Shown here: positions 25,801-33,407 of the stretch, piece after piece
Position numbering within the stretch: position 1 is the first letter of the stretch
How the letters are laid out: each line of letters opens with the position of its first letter
NCBI GenBank assembly: GCA_937148845.1
Contig: CAKZRW010000122.1
Span: 1 to 49,067, forward strand
DNA: 49,067 nucleotides
Direction: 5' to 3'
DNA from: an uncultured Actinomycetes bacterium
GTDB lineage: Bacteria > Actinomycetota > Thermoleophilia > RBG-16-64-13
Made by a program: the position numbers and the translations under genes
Notes under the pieces: generated by a model
Database searches by the model: none
What the model was told of the DNA's origin: nothing
What the model saw: only the letters and a program-made list of their open reading frames with translations

Positions 25801-26988
25801 GCCGAGTTCCTGTGTGCTGTCCTTAACAACCAGCCCATGGGCTTCTATACGCCGCGGACGGTCTTGAACGACGCCCGGCGTTTCGGACTAGAAGTGCGGC
25901 CGCTCGACATCAATCTGTCGGGACGCGGGTTCACGGTGGAAGATGCAATCCCCCCAGATCCCTGGCGCGACCAAGACTACAACCCTTTTTCTCAAGCCTG
26001 GGCTGCTAAACATAACTGGGGGCTCACCGAGGCCGACCTGGTCGAATCGGCCGCCGAGCAACAAGAAGAGGCGGTGGCGGTCAAAACCCCCCGAACAGAA
26101 CCTCCCTGGCCTACTGATCTTGTCTCTCACTCAGTCCAGACCTGCGGGCCCCTCGGTCCTAGTGCCTGTCTTGCCCCTCGCTCGGGCATCGCCCCTGACG
26201 CTGCCCGAGCACTACGCGTGGGCTTCTCTTACCTCAAACAGATGAGCGAGCGCTCCCTTCAGCGTATCGAGGAAGAGCGTCGCCACGGCCCCTTTGAGAG
26301 CTTCGAGGACTTCTACCTACGCACCCGAGTGGAGTATCCGGTGGCTTTGAACCTCATCCGAGTAGGAGCCTTCGATTCGTTGGAGCCCGACCGCACCGAA
26401 CTACTCTGGCGCCTTCCCCTGTTGCACGAGCGTCTAGGGGAACTGACCGGGTCGTCCGGACAGAGACGCGGTCAACTTCGGGCCTTCTCGTCTCCACCCC
26501 TTCGCACTGGGCTTGAGCGTGAATGGAGCTTGGAGGACAAAGTCCGAGCCGAGCTTGAGCTCCTTGGCCTCACCATCAGCTGTCATCCGCTGCAGCTGTA
26601 CGAAGAGGAGCTCCGTCGGATAGGGGTGCGTATGAGCTATGAGCTACCCGCTTTGGGGGACGAGGTGCCAGTGACGGTAGCCGGTGTATATGAGCGCGCC
26701 CAGAACCCCTGGATGCGCTCGGGCAAACGCACCATGTTCCTCACCCTGGAGGACGCTTACGGCCTCTTTGAATGTGTCTGCTTCGAGTCGAAGCTCCCGA
26801 AGATCGCCCCAGTGGTCGCCCGGGCCCGCTACTTCCTGGTGCGAGGGCGCCTGCAGAACAACCACAGGCGGGGGTTGGCTATCGTGGCCGAGGAAGTACT
26901 GGATCTGGAGGCGGTGCTGGCAAGACACTCCGCCAAGAAGCAAACGCGACAGATAGTTGTAGCAGCAATCCCGAAAAAAGTCGGATAA
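22807..26988 (+). CDS. dnaE2: error-prone DNA polymerase III alpha subunit (DnaE2), unusually long
   Basis: 1393 residues; DnaE2 is usually near 1050-1100. It is the C-family replicase used for damage-induced mutagenesis. The PHP domain begins VHLHVHSNFSFLDGASH, the DnaE2 form of the motif. The polymerase active site has Asp612/614/616 in MPDIDVDFCSVRRDEV and Asp782 in VKMDILGL. Later come helix-hairpin-helix-type and OB-fold regions (VTVAGVYERAQNPW, MFLTLEDAYGLFECV, YFLVRGRLQNNHRRGLAIVA). Extra Ser/Pro/Thr-rich insertions sit at about 216-293 and 378-474 in the PHP/early region, and there is a Pro-rich stretch before GFSYLKQMSERSLQ. The last 24 residues (after VLDLEAVL) are encoded by sequence of lower GC content, see the repeat entries. 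Start ATG at 22807; a second ATG four codons on (22819) is equally possible. The imuA/imuB partners are not in the window. Confidence 0.9.
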   Translation: MQHAMSNNDLPFVHLHVHSNFSFLDGASHVDQLVARAAELGQPALALTDHDGLYGAVRFAKACTKHGIKPIFGAEVRVGSLLEPAAPLDGSPAGAPLYSASDHSGPHPPDPHHLVLLAQDRQGYANLCRLISAAHLADRTRQRPPLVTFESLCAHAGGLICLTGCRHGEVGYLVDAGHLDDARQVLLRLCDIFPPDPAGQPRLYVELQYFGYEPQPPCGSPSSSSTALQYHPNARFIALLDSPPRVSQPNNVPFLATTPNQTIPPAGPLSSLRSPAIPSSSSTPQNLNPADFDIGFHRDGRPWRLSCFTYCLLLAQLARACNLPIVLTTNAHYAGEYDLDLHLVCRAAGHDQPLSDYPPVTPGRRYLYSKVRLETFAAPLLEALQGIGRPAFNNGEDLGGRGSERPETTARTKRTGKCVRMHRYCNATTIAYRDRGETALAAPNSTATATGGSAITVSPAVLATPRNTTTVPPNFDPLAATAEIAERCSVDLELGVFHFPCVELPPGETAYSLLAKRCFRGIARRYQPVPPRAVELLEKELRMIQEMGFAHYFLVVHDIVRWARAQGIACSGRGSAGNSIVCYALGITASDPIRHNLLFERFLNPNRREMPDIDVDFCSVRRDEVIEHIYHTFGKENVAVVANVNTMSPRSAVRIVAEALSFAPSEINALARNVPRHGDTARIREYLAGAWPELCDSPLQDSARPSVAPDGTVNPGGRYWRLLDLVERLDSFPLHLGTHLGGFVIADRPITYYTPLQWAAKGVVVTQFNKDDIAALGLVKMDILGLRTHSAISECVHIIRHRTGRHIRPYELPPDDPAAYEIISNGGSIGLFQLESPGQRNLATRLKERTFDDIIAAIALYRPGPLEAEMITPFINRRWGLEPVSLPHPAMAEAVADTYGVILYQEQVLRIARDVAGFDLADADSLRRAMTRDRSREEMAKIGETFVSRAVARGVPEEAARKVFRQLEGFAAYGFNKSHSVCFAVISYATAWLKAHYPAEFLCAVLNNQPMGFYTPRTVLNDARRFGLEVRPLDINLSGRGFTVEDAIPPDPWRDQDYNPFSQAWAAKHNWGLTEADLVESAAEQQEEAVAVKTPRTEPPWPTDLVSHSVQTCGPLGPSACLAPRSGIAPDAARALRVGFSYLKQMSERSLQRIEEERRHGPFESFEDFYLRTRVEYPVALNLIRVGAFDSLEPDRTELLWRLPLLHERLGELTGSSGQRRGQLRAFSSPPLRTGLEREWSLEDKVRAELELLGLTISCHPLQLYEEELRRIGVRMSYELPALGDEVPVTVAGVYERAQNPWMRSGKRTMFLTLEDAYGLFECVCFESKLPKIAPVVARARYFLVRGRLQNNHRRGLAIVAEEVLDLEAVLARHSAKKQTRQIVVAAIPKKVG
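26828..26911 (+). repeat. direct repeat, left copy (inside the dnaE2 3' end)
   Basis: 84 bases that recur at 30188-30271 with three differences (positions 26874, 26875 and 26906). In the dnaE2 frame the first two are silent and the third changes Leu to Pro. It encodes YFLVRGRLQNNHRRGLAIVA and the EEVLD that follows. Confidence 0.95.
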
Positions 26989-27045
26989 CACATCTCACTG
27001 ACCGACACCAGCATCGGCGAAGCCGTGCAACCTTCTTACCAGCCT

Positions 27046-28173
27046 CTACCGCGCCCCACCCCCGCGCTGTACCACCCACTCGGTATGCGGGTTCTCTGCA
27101 TCAAGAACAGCCCGTTCAAACCCTAGGTCGGTCGCACTTACCAAGTACAAGCTGTCATCAACAAAAGAAACCGTAGCGCAATGTACAGGCATCAATACGC
27201 TCGTTGTCTTGGTGTCCACATCAAAAACTCTCAGCTCTGAGTAACCTTCTCTGTCACGGGTTACATAGAAGACACCGTTTCCATTCATAGCTGCAAGCAA
27301 CGCCCCATTGCCTTTCAAGAACACCGTGTCTTTCTCCCCCGTGATCCAGTCGCGCAACTGCACACCCTCATCATCACCATACAACACCTTAGTGCCGACG
27401 CATCCCATAATATAACCAACATCTTCACAGACAGACTCTGCTTGGCCATTACTATCCACCTTCACCCTATGAAGATCGCAATTAGCCGCGTCACCATTCA
27501 TTCGGCCAAAGTACACGTATCCGTTGAGATATTCTAGGTAATGTCCGGCCACATCAGTCGCTACGATAGCGGACTTACCGCCGCCCTGGTCGATGCGGCG
27601 TAGATTGTAGTTACGATCTATGAAGTAAACTGATTTCCCGGCAGTCAAGACATTCCAGACATCGTCGCCGGAATATAAACATCTCACCTCGTTTGTGGTC
27701 AGTGTGTACCTAAACAGCCAGCCTTTGGGGTAACCCCTGTAGAATATATACGGGCTACTGACATTTACCATTCCGAAACAGTTATCGGTCAGCTTCGTAG
27801 TAGTCTCGGTCGTTTCATCGAGTGCATAAAGACCAAAAGGGATATCGCCATCGGGATGCAGTCCCTGGTAGTAGAGGACGGCGCCCTCCCCATCGATAAT
27901 CCCGTCAGCACATCTGTTTGCAGCATGAGAGCCATATTCTTCACTGCCATCTGGCCGCCACCTGAAAGGTTCCTGCGCAACGTTGCTGCTCGTTTGGCGG
28001 GCGGTGGCACTAGTGGTTACCACTGGTTCCTGATGCTGCGAGGCCGTACTCGTTGTTTCGCGGTGCATACCAGCATCAGTCGTCACCGAGGCCGGATTGC
28101 GCGCGCTGCACGCCGCCAGGGTGAAACATGCAATGAGTGTGACCGCGACAGCAGTAACGACGGTTCTGTTCAT
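27046..28173 (-). CDS. secreted lipoprotein with beta-propeller-like (DUF5050-type) repeats
   Basis: 375 residues. The signal peptide ends in the lipobox LAAC (lipidated Cys22). A Thr/Ser/Gln-rich spacer (about 25-65) follows, then a repetitive beta domain. Its recurring units place an aromatic 'Y-F/Y-I-D' after a variable residue (VYFIDRNYNLRRID, YLNGYVYFGRMNG, GVFYVTRDREGY, DSLYLVSATD), as in DUF5050/propeller proteins that sit on the cell surface. No catalytic residues can be named. The ATG at 28173 follows GGAGAGGAG; the longer frame to 28248 is not supported. Base composition and codon use are clearly more AT-rich than neighbouring genes, suggesting transfer. It stands 57 bases from the end of dnaE2, convergent with it. 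Confidence 0.7.
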   Translation of the reverse strand: MNRTVVTAVAVTLIACFTLAACSARNPASVTTDAGMHRETTSTASQHQEPVVTTSATARQTSSNVAQEPFRWRPDGSEEYGSHAANRCADGIIDGEGAVLYYQGLHPDGDIPFGLYALDETTETTTKLTDNCFGMVNVSSPYIFYRGYPKGWLFRYTLTTNEVRCLYSGDDVWNVLTAGKSVYFIDRNYNLRRIDQGGGKSAIVATDVAGHYLEYLNGYVYFGRMNGDAANCDLHRVKVDSNGQAESVCEDVGYIMGCVGTKVLYGDDEGVQLRDWITGEKDTVFLKGNGALLAAMNGNGVFYVTRDREGYSELRVFDVDTKTTSVLMPVHCATVSFVDDSLYLVSATDLGFERAVLDAENPHTEWVVQRGGGAR

Positions 28174-28324
28174 GACTCCTCTCCACTGTACCAGCCGCGC
28201 ATAAGGCGTGGATGCATCCTGCGCGTAGCTATTGGACCGCAGTAGCACGGGTCTATAAAGCGTCGATGTACTTGTGTTTGATCTCCTAGGTGATGCACAG
28301 GTTCCTGGACTCGGTCACCTTCAT

Positions 28325-29709
28325 CTAGCTTGGAAATGACCCCGTTATCGGCCGGATGATCCTCACATAGGGAGCGGAGTTGGTCATTATGCACTCGTAC
28401 AGTTGACGCCAGCTGTAGTTGCTCGAATGCTGCGCTACATAGATGCTGGTCGCGGCATTCAGGGGCACATTCGCACTCACTACCATCACAGAATGGAAAT
28501 AGCCGCTGCTGCTCGAAAAGTGTGACAACTGAAGAACGTAACCGCGCTGTACGGTTGTGCCGCAAGTGTCATAGCGCAGACCGTTATTGTACTTATAGGC
28601 ACGGGGCCCAGGAGACGTGGAGCTCAAGTAGTTCCACAGCGTGATTACGCCCCTCCAGTTGGACGATGACAATCCCCACGTAGTCTTCTGGCTTTTACCC
28701 CACCAGCCCGAGCTGCCGCCTATCTGGCGAAAGTTGGCGTAGGCAAGGTTTATGCAGGCGTTCACTCCCGCGCTGCTAAACCAGTCGTTGCCCTGGTCGC
28801 CGCCGTAGCCTACCCACATGCACTGCGAAACGAAGTTCGTGCAGTCCCCGTACCCGCCTTCCTCCATGTTGTGAAATATCAGCGTGTCGTAGTACATGCC
28901 CTTGGAGGAACCGTAGAGGCCGGCCCTGTAGCCGTCGTATGGAACACCGACGCTAAGTGGTGCCACCGTTTCCTCCTCCTCGCCCTCGTCCTCGGGGGCT
29001 ACCAAGGGGACATCAAGCTGCCACTTGACCATGGCTATCCTTGAATTGATGACGGCGTAGGCGTCGTCTATGGCGTCCGTCTTTGGATAGGTCCCCGCGG
29101 CTACTTCAGCCGAGTGACTCCTCAGATTCTCGGCCACCAGCTGTTTGGCGAAGTAGTAGTCCGATGACTGACAATCGAGGGACACTATCTTGAGAGCACC
29201 GTCCAGTTTGTCTAGGCCGAGCTCCCATAGATCCCCCACCCCCGCCATGGTGCCCGACCTGTCATCCAAGTACCGGAATCCAACTCTGACGTACGCCGTT
29301 ACATCCAGAGCTCCGCCTTCGAGTCTCTTGGCGTACTTCACGTCCACCAGCTCTACTCTCGTAGCGGCGATGCCGGAGTCACACTGTTTGCGCCAGTTGA
29401 TCCCGTATTGCAGCGCTCCGAGGAAAGATGAGTGTCATCAGTGTCAGCCACGTAGTGGCCTAGTTCTGGCACCACGCTCAGATTCTCAAGGCTTCGGTAG
29501 TAGCAGGCGAAGTAGTTCCCAATCACCTCCGTGATTGCGGAATAGTCTATTGTGGCGTCATCGGTGTCCGGCAATCTGACCTCATATCCGGGTTGGGCAA
29601 GACCTCCGGCTAGATCAAGACTGGCGGTAGCAACACTAGAGGAGCTGAGCAGCACAAGTAGCGTCAACGCCAGGAACAGGATCGGAAGTACGCTGCGCTT
29701 CGTCCCCAT
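28325..29709 (-). pseudogene. secreted amidase (Amidase_6-type) interrupted by a frameshift
   Basis: The upstream frame from the ATG at 29709 (AAGGA ribosome site) encodes a signal peptide (KRSVLPILFLALTLLVLLSS) and a stretch ending ADTDDTHLSS. The sequence then continues in another frame near 29420 as FLGALQYGINWRKQCDSG and on through VELVDVKYAKRLEGG. A one-base shift in the TTTCC area reconciles them. The C-terminal domain has the catalytic Cys motif YGDCTNFVSQCMWVGYGG and a downstream His in SGYFHSVMVVSAN, as in Amidase_6 peptidoglycan-type amidases. The longest open part runs 28325-29347. It may be a decayed gene or a sequencing error. Low GC, as in the rest of the segment. Confidence 0.7.
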
Positions 29710-29811
29710 ATTCTTTTCCTTAGGGAGATACCTATAGGAGACTAGCGTGATAGCGGAGCCCCGTGAATACCACTTTGGGGGTAGACGCTTGGGGTAAGTC
29801 ACGCGTGCAGT

Positions 29812-30036
29812 CTATTCGATCCCTGGGCCTCCGAGGGCAGAGTCCTGATAGAGCAGAATGGCCTGCACCCGATTGGTGACCCCCAGTTTGCGATAGATAC
29901 TTCTTGCATGGGTCCTTACTGTCTGGGGGGAGATCCTCAGGTTGGAGGCGATGGTCTTCGTAGCGAGTCCTGCGGAGAACATGGCAAGAACCTCTAGTTC
30001 CCGCTCCGTGAGTGCATCTACGGGATTGGTTCCCAT
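29812..30036 (-). CDS. stand-alone LuxR/GerE-type HTH protein
   Basis: 74 residues, almost entirely one LuxR-type winged HTH: LTERELEVLAMFSAGLATKT, then SNLRISPQTVRTHARSIYRK and LGVTNRVQAILLY. There is no receiver or ligand domain. The size is that of Bacillus GerE, so it could be a complete small regulator. It could equally be the surviving C-terminus of a larger NarL- or MalT-type protein. The ATG at 30036 is preceded by GGAAGGAGG at a slightly long distance (about ten bases); the frame extends to 30099 without better support. It is last in the low-GC segment and divergent from the dnaE2 fragment. It might control the two secreted-protein genes, which are on the same strand downstream. Confidence 0.75.
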   Translation of the reverse strand: MGTNPVDALTERELEVLAMFSAGLATKTIASNLRISPQTVRTHARSIYRKLGVTNRVQAILLYQDSALGGPGIE

Positions 30037-30174
30037 GGCGTCACCGCCTCCTTCCCTCGATCCTGGAATGATCGAGAGGGCAGCGAGAAGACCCGTCAAG
30101 GTAGTCTATCGACTGGGCACTCTACATGTTCGCTCTCGCTTTGTCAATATTGTCACGAAGACGACGCTCTTGAC

Positions 30175-30372
30175 TTGGCCCAGGTCAGCTACTTCCTGGT
30201 GCGAGGGCGCCTGCAGAACAACCACAGGCGGGGACTGGCTATCGTGGCCGAGGAAGTACTGGATCCGGAGGAGACGCTCAGACCAGCGTCTACGGTCCTT
30301 GCACCCCGTGATGCCCGAGCTCGCTCCGGCCTCGTCCGAGACGTGGCTGCCAGCGGCGTCTACCTGCCATAG
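30175..30372 (+). pseudogene. dnaE2 3'-end fragment
   Basis: Encodes QVSYFLVRGRLQNNHRRGLA and the IVAEEVLDPEE that follows, in the same frame as dnaE2 residues 1341-1368. It then has its own 34-codon tail ending ASGVYLP. It lacks everything before the OB-fold strand, so it cannot be a working gene. The tail has the GC-rich composition of the chromosome, in contrast to the tail of the intact dnaE2. The likely reading is that this is the original 3' end, displaced by the insertion. Confidence 0.85.
30188..30271 (+). repeat. direct repeat, right copy (dnaE2 fragment)
   Basis: 84-base partner of 26828-26911, 81 of 84 identical, exactly 3360 bases downstream in the same orientation. Similarity stops abruptly on both sides. 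Confidence 0.95.
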
Positions 30373-30488
30373 CCACCGTCCCACCTGTCCGCTCGACCAT
30401 AGTATCCTGACTCTTGTCCCCCACGATCCCGGCCCCGACTGCCCACAACAGGTCCAAAGACCATACAGCGGAGGAGTCTAGCGTTGTG

Positions 30489-31223
30489 ATGAGTGCGAAG
30501 AGCTTTACCGTACAGTTCGATAAGATCTACGACTTGAGCGTCATCACCTATTCGGGCATGCAAATGCACCCGGCAGAAGAGGCTGCCGGTGCTCGCACCT
30601 TGGTTGAGCGCCACGATTCACCCGCAGACCTGCCGCCCATGGGCAACGGCGGACAAGGACCAGCCCCCGGTTGGCCCATATATCACGACGTGCGGTTCAC
30701 CACCCATACCGGCACCCACATCGACGCCCCTTGGCATTTCAACAAGAAGGGCAGGCGCATCGACGAGTATCTGCCCGAGGTCTTCATGGGCACCGGGGTC
30801 GTGCTCGACTTCAGGCATTTGAGCGATGGGGCCCGCATCACCGGAGAAGACCTCGCCCGCGCTCTGCCCGCCGTGCAGGAGGGCGACATCCTCCTCATCA
30901 ATACGGGACGTCACAAACAATTGGGCACCGAAGAGTACGCCACTCGACACCCGGGACTGGACGGCGAAGCCTGCGAACGGTTCCTTGTTGAGAAGAAGAT
31001 AAAGATGATCGGCATGGATACCATCTGCGTCGAACCCGGCAGCGAGGAGGAACACTGGGACCATCCTCTTCACCGTATCTGTTTGATCGAGAACGAGATC
31101 CTTCTCATTGAGAACTTGGGAGGCCAGATAGACGAGGTGACCGGCAAGCGCTGCTATATCGTCGCTCTACCTCTCAAGTTGCAAGCCGATGCTGCCCCCG
31201 CTCGGGTCATCGCCCTACTGTAA
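30489..31223 (+). CDS. cyclase-family hydrolase (kynurenine formamidase-like)
   Basis: 244 residues. The metal-binding family motif HxGTHxDxPxHF is seen as THTGTHIDAPWHF (His73, His77, Asp79, His83). Further family segments are DLSVITYSGMQMHP at the start and IKMIGMDTICVEPG in the second half. Members hydrolyse N-formylkynurenine, isatin or polyketide-type substrates; nothing nearby identifies this one. The ATG at 30489 is used; a GTG one codon earlier (30486) is as good, and GGAGGAG lies about ten bases upstream. The frame to 30414 lacks support. The 3' end overlaps the convergent arginase-like gene by 17 bases. Confidence 0.82.
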   Translation: MSAKSFTVQFDKIYDLSVITYSGMQMHPAEEAAGARTLVERHDSPADLPPMGNGGQGPAPGWPIYHDVRFTTHTGTHIDAPWHFNKKGRRIDEYLPEVFMGTGVVLDFRHLSDGARITGEDLARALPAVQEGDILLINTGRHKQLGTEEYATRHPGLDGEACERFLVEKKIKMIGMDTICVEPGSEEEHWDHPLHRICLIENEILLIENLGGQIDEVTGKRCYIVALPLKLQADAAPARVIALL

Positions 31224-32166
31224 ACGTCCGGGTGTTCTTCTCAGCAACGCCCGGCCGGACTCCGACACCGGAGCGGCTAGGCCTACCAGGTCGCTTACTG
31301 GTACTGAGCGCTGGACTATGCAAAGTCCTGCTCGCGGCTTGCATGAGGGTGCGCGCAATGGCCAGATTGATCTCCTCGTTCTTTCTGATCTGGGCCAGCT
31401 CGGCTACGGTCGGCCATGGTCCGCGGGGGACCAACTCTCCGGAGACGTCAGCCCCTACCACTAAGGCGTACTGACGCAGCCAGGCAAGAAGCTCGAGCAG
31501 CCCGGCTAGGCGCAATTCCCCGCTGCCCCAGTCGGTTTCGACCTCGGCCAGCACGTCCTTGTCGATGCTCACGTAGATCCGCGGCCGCGACGACCCCCGG
31601 GCCAGAGAGTCGCAGAACCGCGCCAGCTCATGAACGGGGCGGCCTGAGCGAGCCCACTTGACCTTGCCAAGAGGACTCGCCCCCAGACCAGCCGCAGGGT
31701 CAGCAGACAAACGGGCTGCACAGGTGGCGGCCCGGGCTATACGCCTGGCAGCGCGGTCATCCGCCCAGTCTTCAGGCTGGTCGAGAGAGCCACCCCCCGG
31801 GCCGACTACCAGGACCCGGCTCACCGCGGGGAGCTTCACCACTTCCCCAAGCCAGGAGCTGCAAGCGACGTGACCGGGCAGAGTCGGCAAGAGATCGTCA
31901 TGACGGTCGAAGATGACGATACCCAGAGGGCGCGAAGCGCAGCGCCCGACCAGATGGTAGGACAAGTGGTGGAAACTGCTCCCACCCAAGAACACCAGAC
32001 CGGGAGGCACCGCTGTTAGCAGTCCCCCGACTTCCTGAAACCGACTTGACTCACAAAGGTACTTGAGCCCCCTCGTGTCGAGAGACAGCTCGTGCGTGGC
32101 CGAACGGACAAGCCGCTGCTGCCACCGCAGGGAATCGTCTGTGTATACGATGCTCGTAGTCCACAT
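31207..32166 (-). CDS. arginase/agmatinase-family (ureohydrolase) protein
   Basis: 319 residues. Metal ligands of the binuclear manganese site are visible: the His in GGSSFHHLSYHL (66/67), Asp87-x-His89-x-Asp91 in VIFDRHDDLLPTLPGHV, and the Asp pair in YVSIDKDVLAEVE. The usual substrate-binding stretches are not clearly conserved, so the ureohydrolase substrate (arginine, agmatine, formimidoyl-glutamate or other) is open. The order AxxxDxHxD then SxDxDV is canonical. The start ATG at 32166 follows GTGAGG. A Ser/Arg/Pro-rich C-terminal tail of about 45 residues (SRTLHSPALSTSKRPGRPSR) overlaps the end of the cyclase gene and may be non-essential. Confidence 0.75.
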   Translation of the reverse strand: MWTTSIVYTDDSLRWQQRLVRSATHELSLDTRGLKYLCESSRFQEVGGLLTAVPPGLVFLGGSSFHHLSYHLVGRCASRPLGIVIFDRHDDLLPTLPGHVACSSWLGEVVKLPAVSRVLVVGPGGGSLDQPEDWADDRAARRIARAATCAARLSADPAAGLGASPLGKVKWARSGRPVHELARFCDSLARGSSRPRIYVSIDKDVLAEVETDWGSGELRLAGLLELLAWLRQYALVVGADVSGELVPRGPWPTVAELAQIRKNEEINLAIARTLMQAASRTLHSPALSTSKRPGRPSRSGVGVRPGVAEKNTRTFTVGR

Positions 32167-32310
32167 ACGACCTCACCCTATTGCAGGCGAAAGCATAGCC
32201 CGGCGCCCAGACCGCGCCAAGTGCAGACCGGCACCCGGTGACTCCTCAGGTATGCTTAGTGACAGCGTCACCCCGGCCGGGTTTGCTCGCCCCGTAGGAC
32301 CTGGAGGCCG

Positions 32311-32448
32311 ATGACGAGACAGGCGCGAGGAAGTAATGACCAGCACGAGAAGGTCTGTCAGGTATCGGGAGGCGTGCCACACTGCAGGAAGGCCGACACG
32401 CATGAGGAAGGAGCAACACGCATGAGGAAGGAGGTCTTTACCCGGTGA
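32311..32448 (+). CDS. small ORF overlapping the start of the TtcA-like gene
   Basis: 45 codons (MTRQARGSNDQHEK...), with a GGAGG three bases before the ATG. Its stop TGA overlaps the GTG start of the next gene (GTGA), which could couple their translation. It carries two cysteines and the 18-base direct repeat. I do not recognise it; it could be a leader peptide or chance. Confidence 0.25.
   Translation: MTRQARGSNDQHEKVCQVSGGVPHCRKADTHEEGATRMRKEVFTR
32396..32433. repeat. tandem 18-base repeat before the TtcA-like gene
   Basis: ACACGCATGAGGAAGGAG occurs at 32396-32413 and again at 32416-32433 (20-base period). Each copy holds an ATG and a purine-rich ribosome-site-like segment; the second copy supplies the ribosome site of the downstream gene. 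Confidence 0.9.
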
Positions 32449-33341
32449 GCGCCACTGAGCCCGAGAACGCTGTCCCCCCGTCTGATCAGGGAACCGGCGA
32501 GCGGTTTGAAAAGGCCATCTTCTACTTGGATCGCAAAGTGACCAAGGCCATCCGCCGTTTCGGACTACTCCACGACGGAGACCGGGTGCTTGTCGGCGTC
32601 TCTGGCGGCAAGGACAGCCTCATGCTGCTGCACGTGCTTGTCAGGCGGCGCCAGTGGCGTCCGGAACGCTACGAATTGGTAGCCTGTCACGTACGTCAAG
32701 AATGGTCTAGCGCCTCAACTTCGCTCGAGACCCTACTCGCCCGGGAGTGCAAGGTCTTGGAGGTGCCCTTCCTGTGCGTCACCGCTGACCCCCTACCTCC
32801 CCCCGAGGCTCTGCGCGCTAAGACGGCTCCTTGTTTGCTCTGCTCCCGCCGCCGCCGGAAAGCGCTTTTCGAAGCCGCCGTCGCCCACGGCTGCCGTACG
32901 GTGGCTCTCGCTCACCACAAGGAGGACGCCGCTGAGACACTCCTCCTCAACCTCCTCTGGCAGGGACGTTGCGAGGGCCTTGCCCCCCGGCGGGAGTTCT
33001 TCGGCGGAGTCGTCACCGTGATCCGACCTCTCCTGCTGGTAGATGAAGCCGATCTTGCCCGCGCCTGCCGGCTCTACGGTTTCCCGGCCCTAACCTGTTC
33101 CTGTCCCCAAGCCGAGCGCTCCCGGCGCGAGACAGCCGCCCGCATGCTCGCTTGGGCCCGAGAGAACGGCGCGCGCGACGTAGCCGCCAACCTACTCAAC
33201 GTCTCACTCAAACTGCTCGCGCTAGGCGAGAGCGAGGTCGGGACGGCTCGCAAACCACGAGAGAACGGACCGCCACAGCTACCCCAGGTGCCCGGCAAAC
33301 CGGCCGGATCTGCTCCCGCCGATTCTGACGAGCCTGGCTGA
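32445..33341 (+). CDS. TtcA/TilS-like PP-loop ATPase (tRNA thiolation family)
   Basis: 298 residues. An ATP pyrophosphatase of the N-type family with PP-loop SGGKDSL (53-59). It has CxxC (Cys130, Cys133) in KTAPCLLCSRRRR, AHHKEDAAETLLLNLLWQG, and a third Cys region TCSCPQAERSRRE. This is the layout of TtcA, which binds a [4Fe-4S] cluster and makes 2-thiocytidine at tRNA position 32. The N-terminal 20 residues and the Pro-rich tail (about 262-298) are extra. The sequence is more compact than enterobacterial TtcA, so it may be one of the related TtcA/TtuA-like paralogues. GTG start at 32445, with GGAAGGAGG ten bases upstream. Convergent with the GTPase gene, separated only by the tandem repeat. 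Confidence 0.75.
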   Translation: MSATEPENAVPPSDQGTGERFEKAIFYLDRKVTKAIRRFGLLHDGDRVLVGVSGGKDSLMLLHVLVRRRQWRPERYELVACHVRQEWSSASTSLETLLARECKVLEVPFLCVTADPLPPPEALRAKTAPCLLCSRRRRKALFEAAVAHGCRTVALAHHKEDAAETLLLNLLWQGRCEGLAPRREFFGGVVTVIRPLLLVDEADLARACRLYGFPALTCSCPQAERSRRETAARMLAWARENGARDVAANLLNVSLKLLALGESEVGTARKPRENGPPQLPQVPGKPAGSAPADSDEPG

Positions 33342-33407
33342 CCCCAGCGGGCGTGGCCGACTCCAGCGGGCTTGCCTGACTCCAGCGGCCTGGTTGACTC
33401 TACCGGG
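33332..33407. repeat. degenerate tandem repeat of about 19 bases, four copies
   Basis: Copies around the unit cTGgCTGACTCCAGCGGG start at about 33332, 33352, 33371 and 33389, each differing by one to four bases. The array begins in the last codons of the TtcA-like gene, spans the intergenic space and runs into the last codons of the dynamin-like gene. Confidence 0.8.

Larger units (their letters stand above)
26912..30187. mobile_element. putative inserted low-GC segment between the dnaE2 repeats
   Basis: The DNA between the two copies is visibly richer in A and T than the flanks (for example 27 G/C in the 60 bases from 27481) and carries three reverse-strand genes with no relation to the neighbourhood. 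Together with the flanking direct repeats this resembles an element integrated in the 3' part of dnaE2. No integrase, transposase or terminal inverted repeat was found, so the mechanism and exact ends are unknown. Confidence 0.45.

Noticed and set aside
26912-30187. A prophage, transposon or integron in the low-GC segment
   Set aside because: No integrase, transposase, resolvase, phage gene or terminal inverted repeat is seen; only the flanking direct repeats and composition support an insertion.
32445-33341. LarE (sulphur donor for the LarA cofactor) as identity of the PP-loop gene
   Set aside because: The PP-loop is SGGKDSL with CxxC and a third Cys region as in TtcA; LarE has a SGGVDSS-type loop and a different layout.
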